Positions 23,855-37,278 of a DNA stretch of 64,000 nt are shown piece after piece. The translations under genes were made by a program, and so were the position numbers. Numbering within the stretch: the stretch's first letter is position 1; every line of letters starts with the position of its first letter. Source of the stretch: Glandiceps talaboti (lineage: Eukaryota; Hemichordata; Enteropneusta; Spengelidae); NCBI RefSeq assembly GCF_964340395.1, contig NC_135556.1, positions 5,001-69,000 on the forward strand, written 5' to 3'. The notes under the pieces were generated by a model. It was not told where the DNA came from. It was given only the letters and a program-made list of their open reading frames with translations, and did not search any database.

Positions 23855-26136
23855 TCAAAACCTTCCAAATTGGTTATAGACAGGTGAAAACAGATCAAAA
23901 CTGGTCAAAATCTGTGCAAACCTGTCAAACCGGTCCAAACTGGTCAAAAATAGGTGCAAACAACTCAAAACCCGTCAAAACCGATCAAAACTTGTCAAAA
24001 CCTGTCGCAAACCGGTTTAAACCTATCCAAACCTGTCCAAAATAGGTGCAAACAACTCAAAACCAGTCAAAACCTGTCAAAACCTGTCAAAACCGGTCCA
24101 AACCGGTCCAAAACCTATCCAAACCGGTCCAAAACCAGTGCAAACAAGTCAAAACTGATCAATACCAGTCAACACTGGTTTTAAACCGGTCAAAACTGAT
24201 CAAAACTGGTCAAAACCTGTCAAAACCGGTTCAAACCTGTCGAAACCTATCGAAACCAGTCCAAAACTGGTGCAAACAAGTCAAAACCGATCAAAACCAG
24301 TCAACACAGGTTTAAAACCGGTCAAAACTGATCAAAACTGGTCAAAACCTGTCGCAAACCGGTTTAAAACAAGTGAAAACTGGTCAAAACCTGTGCAAAC
24401 CTGTCAAACCGGTCCAAACCGGTCAAAAATCAAACAACTCAAAACCCGTCAAAACAACTCAAAACCCGTCAAAACCTGTCCAAACCTGTCCAAACCGGTC
24501 CAAACCGGTCAAAAACCCATCCAAACTTGTCCAAAACCAGTGCAAACAAGTCAAAACTGATCGAAACCAGTCAACACAGGTTTAAAACCGGTCAAAACTG
24601 ATCAAAACTGGTCAAAACCTGTCGCAAACCGGTTTAAAACAAGTGCAAACTGGTCAAAACCTGTCCAAACCTTTCAAAACCGGTCCAAACCGGTCGAAAA
24701 CCAGTGCAAACAAGTCAAAACTGATCAAAATCAGTCAACACTGGTTTTAAATCGGTCAAAACTGATCAAAACTAGTCAAAACCTGTGCAAACATATCAAA
24801 ACCGGTCCAAAACCGGTCCAAACCGGTCCAAACCTGTCCAAAACCATTCCAAACCGGTCACAACCTGTCCAAACCGGTCCACAACCAGTGCAAACAAGTC
24901 AAAACTGATCAAAACCAGTCAACACTGGTTTTAAACCGGTCAAAACTGATCTAAACTGGTCAAAACCTGTCAAAACCGGTTCAAACCTGTCGAAACCTAT
25001 CGAAACCAGTCCAAAACTGGTGCAAACAAGTCAAAACTGATCAAAACCAGTCAACACAGGTTTAAAACCGGTCAAAACTGATCAAAACTGGTCAAAACCT
25101 GTCGCAAACCGGTTTAAAACAAGTGAAAACAGATCAAAACTGGTCAAAATCTGTGCAAACCTGTCAAACCGGTCCAAACTGGTCAAAAATAGGTGCAAAC
25201 AACTCAAAACCCGTCAAAACCGATCAAAACTTGTCAAAACCTGTCGCAAACCGGTTTAAACCTATCCAAACCTGTCCAAAATAGGTGCAAACAACTCAAA
25301 ACCAGTCAAAACCTGTCAAAACCTGTCAAAACCGGTCCAAACCGGTCCAAAACCTATCCAAACCGGTCCAAAACCAGTGCAAACAAGTCAAAACTGATCA
25401 AAACCAGTCAACACTGGTTTTAAACCGGTCAAAACTGATCAAAACTGGTCAAAACCTGTCAAAACCGGTTCAAACCTGTCGAAACCTATCGAAACCAGTC
25501 CAAAACTGGTGCAAACAAGTCAAAACCGATCAAAACCAGTCAACACAGGTTTAAAACCGGTCAAAACTGATCAAAACTGGTCAAAACCTGTCGCAAACCG
25601 GTTTAAAACAAGTGAAAACTGGTCAAAACCTGTGCAAACCTGTCAAACCGGTCCAAACCGGTCAAAAATCAAACAACTCAAAACCCGTCAAAACAACTCA
25701 AAACCCGTCAAAACCTGTCCAAACCTGTCCAAACCGGTCCAAACCGGTCAAAAACCCATCCAAACTTGTCCAAAACCAGTGCAAACAAGTCAAAACTGAT
25801 CGAAACCAGTCAACACAGGTTTAAAACCGGTCAAAACTGATCAAAACTGGTCAAAACCTGTCGCAAACCGGTTTAAAACAAGTGCAAACTGGTCAAAACC
25901 TGTCCAAACCTTTCAAAACCGGTCCAAACCGGTCGAAAACCAGTGCAAACAAGTCAAAACTGATCAAAATCAGTCAACACTGGTTTTAAACCGGTCAAAA
26001 CTGATCAAAACTGGTCAAAACCTGTGCAAACATATTAAAACCGGTCCAAAACCGGTCCAAACCGGTCAAAACCTGTCCAAAACCATTCCAAACCGGTCAC
26101 AACCTGTCCAAACCGGTCCACAACCATTGCAAACAA

Positions 26137-26437
26137 GACAAAAAAGGTCAAAACCTGTCCATACCGGTTTTAAACCAGTCAAATCCGATCATAATTAGTT
26201 AAAACATAAACAATACTGTCAAAACCCGACCAAACCGCAAACCTGTTCTGTACAGGTTTAAATGAGTCAAAACCTGTACAAACCTGTCCAAACGGTCCAA
26301 ACCGGTGGACACCTGTCCAAACCTGTTCTGTACAGGTTTAAATGAGTCAAAACATGTGCAAACCTGTCCAAACGGTCCAAACCGGTCGAAAACCTATCCA
26401 AGGCGGACCAAAACTGGTGAAAATGAGTCAATATCGG
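26137..26437 (+). repeat. L19 module, gamma type, short form
   Basis: Core at 26200-26218. It sits where an S module would be expected from the 5.7-kb pattern. Private CTGTACAAACC near 26275 in place of CTGTGCAAACC. Confidence 0.9.
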
Positions 26438-28099
26438 TCAAAACCTTCCAAATTGGTTATAGACAGGTGAAAACAGATCAAAACTGGTCAAAATCTGTGC
26501 AAACCTGTCAAACCGGTCCAAACTGGTCAAAAATAGGTGCAAACAACTCAAAACCCGTCAAAACCGATCAAAACTTGTCAAAACCTGTCGCAAACCGGTT
26601 TAAACCTATCCAAACCTGTCCAAAATAGGTGCAAACAACTCAAAACCAGTCAAAACCTGTCAAAACCGGTCCAAACCGGTCCAAAACCTATCCAAACCGG
26701 TCCAAAACCAGTGCAAACAAGTCAAAACTGATCAAAACCAGTCAACACTGGTTTTAAACCGGTCAAAACTGATCAAAACTGGTCAAAACCTGTCAAAACC
26801 GGTTCAAACCTGTCGAAACCTATCGAAACCAGTCCAAAACTGGTGCAAACAAGTCAAAACCGATCAAAACCAGTCAACACAGGTTTAAAACCGGTCAAAA
26901 CTGATCAAAACTGGTCAAAACCTGTCGCAAACCGGTTTAAAACAAGTGAAAACTGGTCAAAACCTGTGCAAACCTGTCAAACCGGTCCAAACCGGTCAAA
27001 AATCAAACAACTCAAAACCCGTCAAAACAACTCAAAACCCGTCAAAACCTGTCCAAACCTGTCCAAACCGGTCCAAACCGGTCAAAAACCCATCCAAACT
27101 TGTCCAAAACCAGTGCAAACAAGTCAAAACTGATCGAAACCAGTCAACACAGGTTTAAAACCGGTCAAAACTGATCAAAACTGGTCAAAACCTGTCGCAA
27201 ACCGGTTTAAAACAAGTGCAAACTGGTCAAAACCTGTCCAAACCTTTCAAAACCGGTCCAAACCGGTCGAAAACCAGTGCAAACAAGTCAAAACTGATCA
27301 AAATCAGTCAACACTGGTTTTAAACCGGTCAAAACTGATCAAAACTGGTCAAAACCTGTCAAAACCGGTTCAAACCTGTCGAAACCTATCGAAACCAGTC
27401 CAAAACTGGTGCAAACAAGTCAAAACCGATCAAAACCAGTCAACACAGGTTTAAAACCGGTCAAACCTGATCAAAACTGGTCAAAACCTGTCGCAAACCG
27501 GTTTAAAACAAGTGAAAACTGGTCAAAACCTGTGCAAACCTGTCAAACCGGTCCAAACCGGTCAAAAATCAAACAACTCAAAACCCGTCAAAACAACTCA
27601 AAACCCGTCAAAACCTGTCCAAACCTGTCCAAACCGGTCCAAACCGGTCAAAAACCCATCCAAACTTGTCCAAAACCAGTGCAAACAAGTCAAAACTGAT
27701 CGAAACCAGTCAACACAGGTTTAAAACCGGTCAAAACTGATCAAAACTGGTCAAAACCTGTCGCAAACCGGTTTAAAACAAGTGCAAACTGGTCAAAACC
27801 TGTCCAAACCTTTCAAAACCGGTCCAAACCGGTCGAAAACCAGTGCAAACAAGTCAAAACTGATCAAAATCAGTCAACACTGGTTTTAAACCGGTCAAAA
27901 CTGATCAAAACTGGTCAAAACCTGTGCAAACATATTAAAACCGGTCCAAAACCGGTCCAAACCGGTCCAAACCTGTCCAAAACCATTCCAAACCGGTCAC
28001 AACCTGTCCAAACCGGTCCACAACCATTGCAAACAAGACAAAAAAGGTCAAAACCTGTCCATACCGGTTTTAAACCAGTCAAATCCGATCATAATTAGT
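26200..28099 (+). repeat. 1900-bp single-L HOR segment
   Basis: It begins at gamma-type L19 and runs to L20. Together with 23617-26199 it makes a 4483-bp unit. Modules at 23954, 24270, 25193, 26305 and 26946 recur exactly 4483 bp downstream, up to about 27330/31810. It contains two K modules in quick succession (from 26843 and 27409). The second carries the CAAACCTGATC variant typical of the beta/K part of copies 3 and 4 (17320, 22980), suggesting it was pasted in by exchange from that context. Confidence 0.8.
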
Positions 28100-28337
28100 T
28101 AAAACATAAACAATACTGTCAAAACCCGACCAAACCGCAAACCTGTTCTGTACAGGTTTAAATGAGTCAAAACCTGTGCAAACCTGTCCAAACGGTCCAA
28201 ACCGGTGGACACCTGTCCAAACCTGTTCTGTACAGGTTTAAATGAGTCAAAACATGTGCAAACCTGTCCAAACGGTCCAAACCGGTCGAAAACCTATCCA
28301 AGGCGGACCAAAACTGGTGAAAATGAGTCAATATCGG
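28037..28337 (+). repeat. L20 module, gamma type, short form
   Basis: Core at 28100-28118, exactly 4483 bp after L18. Confidence 0.9.
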
Positions 28338-31300
28338 TCAAAACCTTCCAAATTGGTTATAGACAGGTGAAAACAGATCAAAACTGGTCAAAATCTGTGC
28401 AAACCTGTCAAACCGGTCCAAACTGGTCAAAAATAGGTGCAAACAACTCAAAACCCGTCAAAACCGATCAAAACTTGTCAAAACCTGTCGCAAACCGGTT
28501 TAAACCTATCCAAACCTGTCCAAAATAGGTGCAAACAACTCAAAACCAGTCAAAACCTGTCAAAACCTGTCAAAACCGGTCCAAACCGGTCCAAAACCTA
28601 TCCAAACCGGTCCAAAACCAGTGCAAACAAGTCAAAACTGATCAATACCAGTCAACACTGGTTTTAAACCGGTCAAAACTGATCAAAACTGGTCAAAACC
28701 TGTCAAAACCGGTTCAAACCTGTCGAAACCTATCGAAACCAGTCCAAAACTGGTGCAAACAAGTCAAAACCGATCAAAACCAGTCAACACAGGTTTAAAA
28801 CCGGTCAAAACTGATCAAAACTGGTCAAAACCTGTCGCAAACCGGTTTAAAACAAGTGAAAACTGGTCAAAACCTGTGCAAACCTGTCAAACCGGTCCAA
28901 ACCGGTCAAAAATCAAACAACTCAAAACCCGTCAAAACAACTCAAAACCCGTCAAAACCTGTCCAAACCTGTCCAAACCGGTCCAAACCGGTCAAAAACC
29001 CATCCAAACTTGTCCAAAACCAGTGCAAACAAGTCAAAACTGATCGAAACCAGTCAACACAGGTTTAAAACCGGTCAAAACTGATCAAAACTGGTCAAAA
29101 CCTGTCGCAAACCGGTTTAAAACAAGTGCAAACTGGTCAAAACCTGTCCAAACCTTTCAAAACCGGTCCAAACCGGTCGAAAACCAGTGCAAACAAGTCA
29201 AAACTGATCAAAATCAGTCAACACTGGTTTTAAATCGGTCAAAACTGATCAAAACTAGTCAAAACCTGTGCAAACATATCAAAACCGGTCCAAAACCGGT
29301 CCAAACCGGTCCAAACCTGTCCAAAACCATTCCAAACCGGTCACAACCTGTCCAAACCGGTCCACAACCAGTGCAAACAAGTCAAAACTGATCAAAACCA
29401 GTCAACACTGGTTTTAAACCGGTCAAAACTGATCTAAACTGGTCAAAACCTGTCAAAACCGGTTCAAACCTGTCGAAACCTATCGAAACCAGTCCAAAAC
29501 TGGTGCAAACAAGTCAAAACTGATCAAAACCAGTCAACACAGGTTTAAAACCGGTCAAAACTGATCAAAACTGGTCAAAACCTGTCGCAAACCGGTTTAA
29601 AACAAGTGAAAACAGATCAAAACTGGTCAAAATCTGTGCAAACCTGTCAAACCGGTCCAAACTGGTCAAAAATAGGTGCAAACAACTCAAAACCCGTCAA
29701 AACCGATCAAAACTTGTCAAAACCTGTCGCAAACCGGTTTAAACCTATCCAAACCTGTCCAAAATAGGTGCAAACAACTCAAAACCAGTCAAAACCTGTC
29801 AAAACCTGTCAAAACCGGTCCAAACCGGTCCAAAACCTATCCAAACCGGTCCAAAACCAGTGCAAACAAGTCAAAACTGATCAAAACCAGTCAACACTGG
29901 TTTTAAACCGGTCAAAACTGATCAAAACTGGTCAAAACCTGTCAAAACCGGTTCAAACCTGTCGAAACCTATCGAAACCAGTCCAAAACTGGTGCAAACA
30001 AGTCAAAACCGATCAAAACCAGTCAACACAGGTTTAAAACCGGTCAAAACTGATCAAAACTGGTCAAAACCTGTCGCAAACCGGTTTAAAACAAGTGAAA
30101 ACTGGTCAAAACCTGTGCAAACCTGTCAAACCGGTCCAAACCGGTCAAAAATCAAACAACTCAAAACCCGTCAAAACAACTCAAAACCCGTCAAAACCTG
30201 TCCAAACCTGTCCAAACCGGTCCAAACCGGTCAAAAACCCATCCAAACTTGTCCAAAACCAGTGCAAACAAGTCAAAACTGATCGAAACCAGTCAACACA
30301 GGTTTAAAACCGGTCAAAACTGATCAAAACTGGTCAAAACCTGTCGCAAACCGGTTTAAAACAAGTGCAAACTGGTCAAAACCTGTCCAAACCTTTCAAA
30401 ACCGGTCCAAACCGGTCGAAAACCAGTGCAAACAAGTCAAAACTGATCAAAATCAGTCAACACTGGTTTTAAACCGGTCAAAACTGATCAAAACTGGTCA
30501 AAACCTGTGCAAACATATTAAAACCGGTCCAAAACCGGTCCAAACCGGTCAAAACCTGTCCAAAACCATTCCAAACCGGTCACAACCTGTCCAAACCGGT
30601 CCACAACCATTGCAAACAAGACAAAAAAGGTCAAAACCTGTCCATACCGGTTTTAAACCAGTCAAATCCGATCATAATTAGTTAAAACATAAACAATACT
30701 GTCAAAACCCGACCAAACCGCAAACCTGTTCTGTACAGGTTTAAATGAGTCAAAACCTGTGCAAACCTGTCCAAACGGTCCAAACCGGTGGACACCTGTC
30801 CAAACCTGTTCTGTACAGGTTTAAATGAGTCAAAACATGTGCAAACCTGTCCAAACGGTCCAAACCGGTCGAAAACCTATCCAAGGCGGACCAAAACTGG
30901 TGAAAATGAGTCAATATCGGTCAAAACCTTCCAAATTGGTTATAGACAGGTGAAAACAGATCAAAACTGGTCAAAATCTGTGCAAACCTGTCAAACCGGT
31001 CCAAACTGGTCAAAAATAGGTGCAAACAACTCAAAACCCGTCAAAACCGATCAAAACTTGTCAAAACCTGTCGCAAACCGGTTTAAACCTATCCAAACCT
31101 GTCCAAAATAGGTGCAAACAACTCAAAACCAGTCAAAACCTGTCAAAACCGGTCCAAACCGGTCCAAAACCTATCCAAACCGGTCCAAAACCAGTGCAAA
31201 CAAGTCAAAACTGATCAAAACCAGTCAACACTGGTTTTAAACCGGTCAAAACTGATCAAAACTGGTCAAAACCTGTCAAAACCGGTTCAAACCTGTCGAA

Positions 31301-32586
31301 ACCTATCGAAACCAGTCCAAAACTGGTGCAAACAAGTCAAAACCGATCAAAACCAGTCAACACAGGTTTAAAACCGGTCAAAACTGATCAAAACTGGTCA
31401 AAACCTGTCGCAAACCGGTTTAAAACAAGTGAAAACTGGTCAAAACCTGTGCAAACCTGTCAAACCGGTCCAAACCGGTCAAAAATCAAACAACTCAAAA
31501 CCCGTCAAAACAACTCAAAACCCGTCAAAACCTGTCCAAACCTGTCCAAACCGGTCCAAACCGGTCAAAAACCCATCCAAACTTGTCCAAAACCAGTGCA
31601 AACAAGTCAAAACTGATCGAAACCAGTCAACACAGGTTTAAAACCGGTCAAAACTGATCAAAACTGGTCAAAACCTGTCGCAAACCGGTTTAAAACAAGT
31701 GCAAACTGGTCAAAACCTGTCCAAACCTTTCAAAACCGGTCCAAACCGGTCGAAAACCAGTGCAAACAAGTCAAAACTGATCAAAATCAGTCAACACTGG
31801 TTTTAAATCGGTCAAAACTGATCAAAACTAGTCAAAACCTGTGCAAACATATCAAAACCGGTCCAAAACCGGTCCAAACCGGTCCAAACCTGTCCAAAAC
31901 CATTCCAAACCGGTCACAACCTGTCCAAACCGGTCCACAACCAGTGCAAACAAGTCAAAACTGATCAAAACCAGTCAACACTGGTTTTAAACCGGTCAAA
32001 ACTGATCTAAACTGGTCAAAACCTGTCAAAACCGGTTCAAACCTGTCGAAACCTATCGAAACCAGTCCAAAACTGGTGCAAACAAGTCAAAACTGATCAA
32101 AACCAGTCAACACAGGTTTAAAACCGGTCAAAACTGATCAAAACTGGTCAAAACCTGTCGCAAACCGGTTTAAAACAAGTGCAAACTGGTCAAAACCTGT
32201 GCAAACCTGTCAAACCGGTCCAAAACGGTCAAAAATAGGTGCAAACAACTCAAAACCCCTCAAAACCGATCAAAACTTGTCAAAACCTGTCCAAACCTTT
32301 TAAAACCGGTCCAAACCGGTCGAAAACCAGTGCAAACAAGTCAAAACTGATCAAAATCAGTCAACACTGGTTTAAAATCGGTCAAAACTGATCAAAACTG
32401 GTCAAAACCTGTGCAAACATATCAAAACCGGTCCAAAACCTGTCCAAACCGGTCCAAACCTGTCCAAAACCATTCCAAACCGGTCACAACCTGTCCAAAC
32501 CGGTCCACAACCATTGCAAACAAGACAAAAAAGGTCAAAACCTGTCCATACCGGTTTTAAACCAGTCAAATCCGATCATAATTAGT
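28100..32586 (+). repeat. 4487-bp HOR copy (L20-L21)
   Basis: This is the second copy of the 4.48-kb unit. L cores are at 28100 and 30683, the same 2583-bp spacing as 23617 to 26200. It agrees with 23617-27330 at a constant offset of 4483. After about 31810 it continues with the arrangement seen in copy 0 near 1060-1440 rather than with the second K module found at 27409. Confidence 0.8.
30620..30920 (+). repeat. L21 module, gamma type, short form
   Basis: Core at 30683-30701, exactly 4483 bp after L19. Confidence 0.9.
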
Positions 32587-32844
32587 TAAAACATAAACAA
32601 TACTGTCAAAACCCGACCAAACCGCAAACCGATCGACACCTGTCCAAACCTGTTCTGTACAGGTTTAAATGAGTCAAAACCTGTGCAAACCTGTCCAAAC
32701 GGTCCAAACCAGTGGACACCTGTCCAAACCTGTTCTGTACAGGTTTAAATGAGTCAAAACATGTGCAAACCTGTCCAAACGGTCCAAACCGGTCGAAAAC
32801 CTATCCAAGGCGGACCAAAACTGGTGAAAATGAGTCAATATCGG
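32524..32844 (+). repeat. L22 module, delta type, long form
   Basis: Core at 32587-32605. It combines the long 5' part (CGATCG) with the beta-like TTGGTTATAAAC end. Private CCAGTGGACACC near 32708. Confidence 0.9.
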
Positions 32845-35053
32845 TCAAAACCTTCCAAATTGGTTATAAACAGGTGAAAACAGATCAAAACTGATCAAAA
32901 CCAGTCAATACCGGTTTAAAACCGGTCAAAACTGATCAAAACTAGTCAAACCTGTCCAAAATAGGTGCAAACAAGTCAAAACCGATCAAAACAAGTCAAC
33001 ACCGGTTTAAAACCGGTCAAACCTGATCAAAACTGGTCAAAACCTGTCAAAACCTGTCAAAACCGGTCCAAACCGGTCCAAAACCTATCCAAACCGGTCC
33101 AAAACCAGTGCAAACAAGTCAAAACTGATCAAAACCAGTCAACACTGGTTTTAAACCGGTCAAAACTGATAAAAACTGGTCAAAACCTGTCAAAACCGGT
33201 TCAAACCTGTCGAAACCTATCGAAACCAGTCCAAAACTGGTGCAAACAAGTCAAAACCGATCAAAACCAGTCAACACAGGTTTAAAACCGGTCAAAACTG
33301 ATCAAAACTGGTCAAAACCTGTCGCAAACCGGTTTAAAACAAGTGAAAACTGGTCAAAACCTGTGCAAACCTGTCAAACCGGTCCAAACCGGTCAAAAAT
33401 CAAACAACTCAAAACCCGTCAAAACAACTCAAAACCCGTCAAAACCTGTCCAAACCGGTCCAAACCGGTCAAAAACCCATCCAAACTTGTCCAAAACCAG
33501 TGCAAACAAGTCAAAACTGATCGAAACCAGTCAACACAGGTTTAAAACCGGTCAAAACTGATCAAAACTGGTCAAAACCTGTCCAAACCTTTCAAAACCG
33601 GTCCAAACCGGTCGAAAACCAGTGCAAACAAGTCAAAACTGATCAAAATCAGTCAACACTGGTTTTAAATCGGTCAAAACTGATCAAAACTAGTCAAAAC
33701 CTGTGCAAACATATTAAAACCGGTCCAAAACCGGTCCAAACCGGTCCAAACCTGTCCAAAACCATTCCAAACCGGTCACAACCTGTCCAAACCGGTCCAC
33801 AACCAGTGCAAACAAGTCAAAACTGATCAAAACCAGTCAACACTGGTTTTAAACCGGTCAAAACTGATCTAAACTGGTCAAAACCTGTCAAAACCGGTTC
33901 AAACCTGTCGAAACCTATCGAAACCAGTCCAAAACTGGTGCAAACAAGTCAAAACTGATCAAAACCAGTCAACACAGGTTTAAAACCGGTCAAAACTGAT
34001 CAAAACTGGTCAAAACCTGTCGCAAACCGGTTTAAAACAAGTGAAAACAGATCAAAACTGGTCAAAATCTGTGCAAACCTGTCAAACCGGTCCAAACTGG
34101 TCAAAAATAGGTGCAAACAACTCAAAACCCGTCAAAACCGATCAAAACTTGTCAAAACCTGTCGCAAACCGGTTTAAACCTATCCAAACCTGTCCAAAAT
34201 AGGTGCAAACAACTCAAAACCAGTCAAAACCTGTCAAAACCTGTCAAAACCGGTCCAAACCGGTCCAAAACCTATCCAAACCGGTCCAAAACCAGTGCAA
34301 ACAAGTCAAAACTGATCAAAACCAGTCAACAATGGTTTTAAACCGGTCAAAACTGATCAAAACTGGTCAAAACCTGTCAAAACCGGTTCAAACCTGTCGA
34401 AACCTATCGAAACCAGTCCAAAACTGGTGCAAACAAGTCAAAACCGATCAAAACCAGTCAACACAGATTTAAAACCGGTCAAAACTGATCAAAACTGGTC
34501 AAAACCTGTCGCAAACCGGTTTAAAACAAGTGAAAACTGGTCAAAACCTGTGCAAACCTGTCAAACCGGTCCAAACCGGTCAAAAATCAAACAACTCAAA
34601 ACCCGTCAAAACAACTCAAAACCCGTCAAAACCTGTCCAAACCTGTCCAAACCGGTCCAAACCGGTCAAAAACCCATCCAAACTTGTCCAAAACCAGTGC
34701 AAACAAGTCAAAACTGATCGAAACCAGTCAACACAGGTTTAAAACCGGTCAAAACTGATCAAAACTGGTCAAAACCTGTCGCAAACCGGTTTAAATCTAT
34801 CAAAACTTGTCAAAACCTGTCCAAACCTTTCAAAACCGGTCCAAACCGGTCGAAAACCAGTGCAAACAAGTCAAAACTGATCAAAATCAGTCAACACTGG
34901 TTTTAAATCGGTCAAAACTGATCAAAACTGGTCAAAACCTGTGCAAACATATCAAAACCGGTCCAAAACCTGTCCAAACCGGTCCAAACCTGTCCAAAAC
35001 CATTCCAAACCGGTCACAACCTGTCCAAACCGGTCCACAACCATTGCAAACAA

Positions 35054-35354
35054 GACAAAAAAGGTCAAAACCTGTCCATACCGGTTTTAAACCAGTCAAA
35101 TCCGATCATAATTAGTTAAAACATAAACAATACTGTCAAAACCCGACCAAACCGCAAACCTGTTCTGTACAGGTTTAAATGAGTCAAAACCTGTGCAAAC
35201 CTGTCCAAACGGTCCAAACCGGTGGACACCTGTCCAAACCTGTTCTGTACAGGTTTAAATGAGTCAAAACATGTGCAAACCTGTCCAAACGGTCCAAACC
35301 GGTCGAAAACCTATCCAAGGCGGACCAAAACTGGTGAAAATGAGTCAATATCGG
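35054..35354 (+). repeat. L23 module, gamma type, short form
   Basis: Core at 35117-35135. Confidence 0.9.
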
Positions 35355-36977
35355 TCAAAACCTTCCAAATTGGTTATAGACAGGTGAAAACAGATCAAAA
35401 CTGGTCAAAATCTGTGCAAACCTGTCAAACCGGTCCAAACTGGTCAAAAATAGGTGCAAACAACTCAAAACCCGTCAAAACCGATCAAAACTTGTCAAAA
35501 CCTGTCGCAAACCGGTTTAAACCTATCCAAACCTGTCCAAAATAGGTGCAAACAACTCAAAACCAGTCAAAACCTGTCAAAACCTGTCAAAACCGGTCCA
35601 AACCGGTCCAAAACCTATCCAAACCGGTCCAAAACCAGTGCAAACAAGTCAAAACTGATCAAAACCAGTCAACACTGGTTTTAAACCGGTCAAAACTGAT
35701 CAAAACTGGTCAAAACCTGTCAAAACCGGTTCAAACCTGTCGAAACCTATCGAAACCAGTCCAAAACTGGTGCAAACAAGTCAAAACCGATCAAAACCAG
35801 TCAACACAGGTTTAAAACCGGTCAAAACTGATCAAAACTGGTCAAAACCTGTCGCAAACCGGTTTAAAACAAGTGAAAACTGGTCAAAACCTGTGCAAAC
35901 CTGTCAAACCGGTCCAAACCGGTCAAAAATCAAACAACTCAAAACCCGTCAAAACAACTCAAAACCCGTCAAAACCTGTCCAAACCTGTCCAAACCGGTC
36001 CAAACCGGTCAAAAACCCATCCAAACTTGTCCAAAACCAGTGCAAACAAGTCAAAACTGATCGAAACCAGTCAACACAGGTTTAAAACCGGTCAAAACTG
36101 ATCAAAACTGGTCAAAACCTGTCGCATACCGGTTTAAAACAAGTGCAAACTGGTCAAAACCTGTCCAAACCTTTCAAAACCGGTCCAAACCGGTCGAAAA
36201 CCAGTGCAAACAAGTCAAAACTGATCAAAATCAGTCAACACTGGTTTTAAATCGGTCAAAACTGGTCAAAACTGATCAAAACTAGTCAAAACCTGTGCAA
36301 ACATATCAAAACCGGTCCAAAACCGGTCCAAACCGGTCCAAACCTGTCCAAAACCATTCCAAACCGTTCACAACCTGTCCAAACCGGTCCACAACCAGTG
36401 CAAACAAGTCAAAACTGATCAAAACCAGTCAACACTGGTTTTAAACCGGTCAAAACTGATCTAAACTGGTCAAAACCTGTCAAAACCGGTTCAAACCTGT
36501 CGAAACCTATCGAAACCAGTCCAAAACTGGTGCAAACAAGTCAAAACTGATCAAAACCAGTCAACACAGGTTTAAAACCGGTCAAAACTGATCAAAACTG
36601 GTCAAAACCTGTCGCAAACCGGTTTAAAACAAGTGAAAACTGGTCAAAACCTGTGCAAACCTGTCAAACCGGTCCAAAACGGTCAAAAATAGGTGCAAAC
36701 AACTCAAAACCCCTCAAAACCGATCAAAACTTGTCAAAACCTGTCCAAAGCTTTTAAAACCGGTCCAAACCGGTCGAAAACCAGTGCAAACAAGTCAAAA
36801 CTGATCAAAATCAGTCAACACTGGTTTTAAATCGGTCAAAACTGATCAAAACTGGTCAAAACCTGTGCAAACATATCAAAACCGGTCCAAAACCTGTCCA
36901 AACCGGTCCAAACCTGTCCAAAACCATTCCAAACCGGTCACAACCTGTCCAAACCGGTCCACAACCATTGCAAACAA

Positions 36978-37278
36978 GACAAAAAAGGTCAAAACCTGTC
37001 CATACCGGTTTTAAACCAGTCAAATCCGATCATAATTAGTTAAAACATAAACAATACTGTCAAAACCCGACCAAACCGCAAACCTGTTCTGTACAGGTTT
37101 AAATGAGTCAAAACCTGTGCAAACCTGTCCAAACGGTCCAAACCGGTGGACACCTGTCCAAACCTGTTCTGTACAGGTTTAAATGAGTCAAAACATGTGC
37201 AAACCTGTCCAAACGGTCCAAACCGGTCGAAAACCTATCCAAGGCGGACCAAAACTGGTGAAAATGAGTCAATATCGG
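36978..37278 (+). repeat. L24 module, gamma type, short form
   Basis: Core at 37041-37059, 1924 bp after L23. The corresponding step is missing after L26. Confidence 0.9.

Larger units (their letters stand above)
20542..26199 (+). repeat. HOR copy 4, 5658 bp (S-alpha-beta-gamma)
   Basis: L cores are at 20542, 20793, 22131 and 23617. Private changes against the preceding copy include GGTCATAACC near 21105, AAGTTAAAAC near 21499, and CCCGTC with TTGTCCAAAC near 21800-21825. I noticed about ten substitutions over the whole unit, so identity is well above 99%. It is the last unit in the window with an S-type module. Its final part (from 23617) is also the start of the following 4.48-kb repeat. 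Confidence 0.9.
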
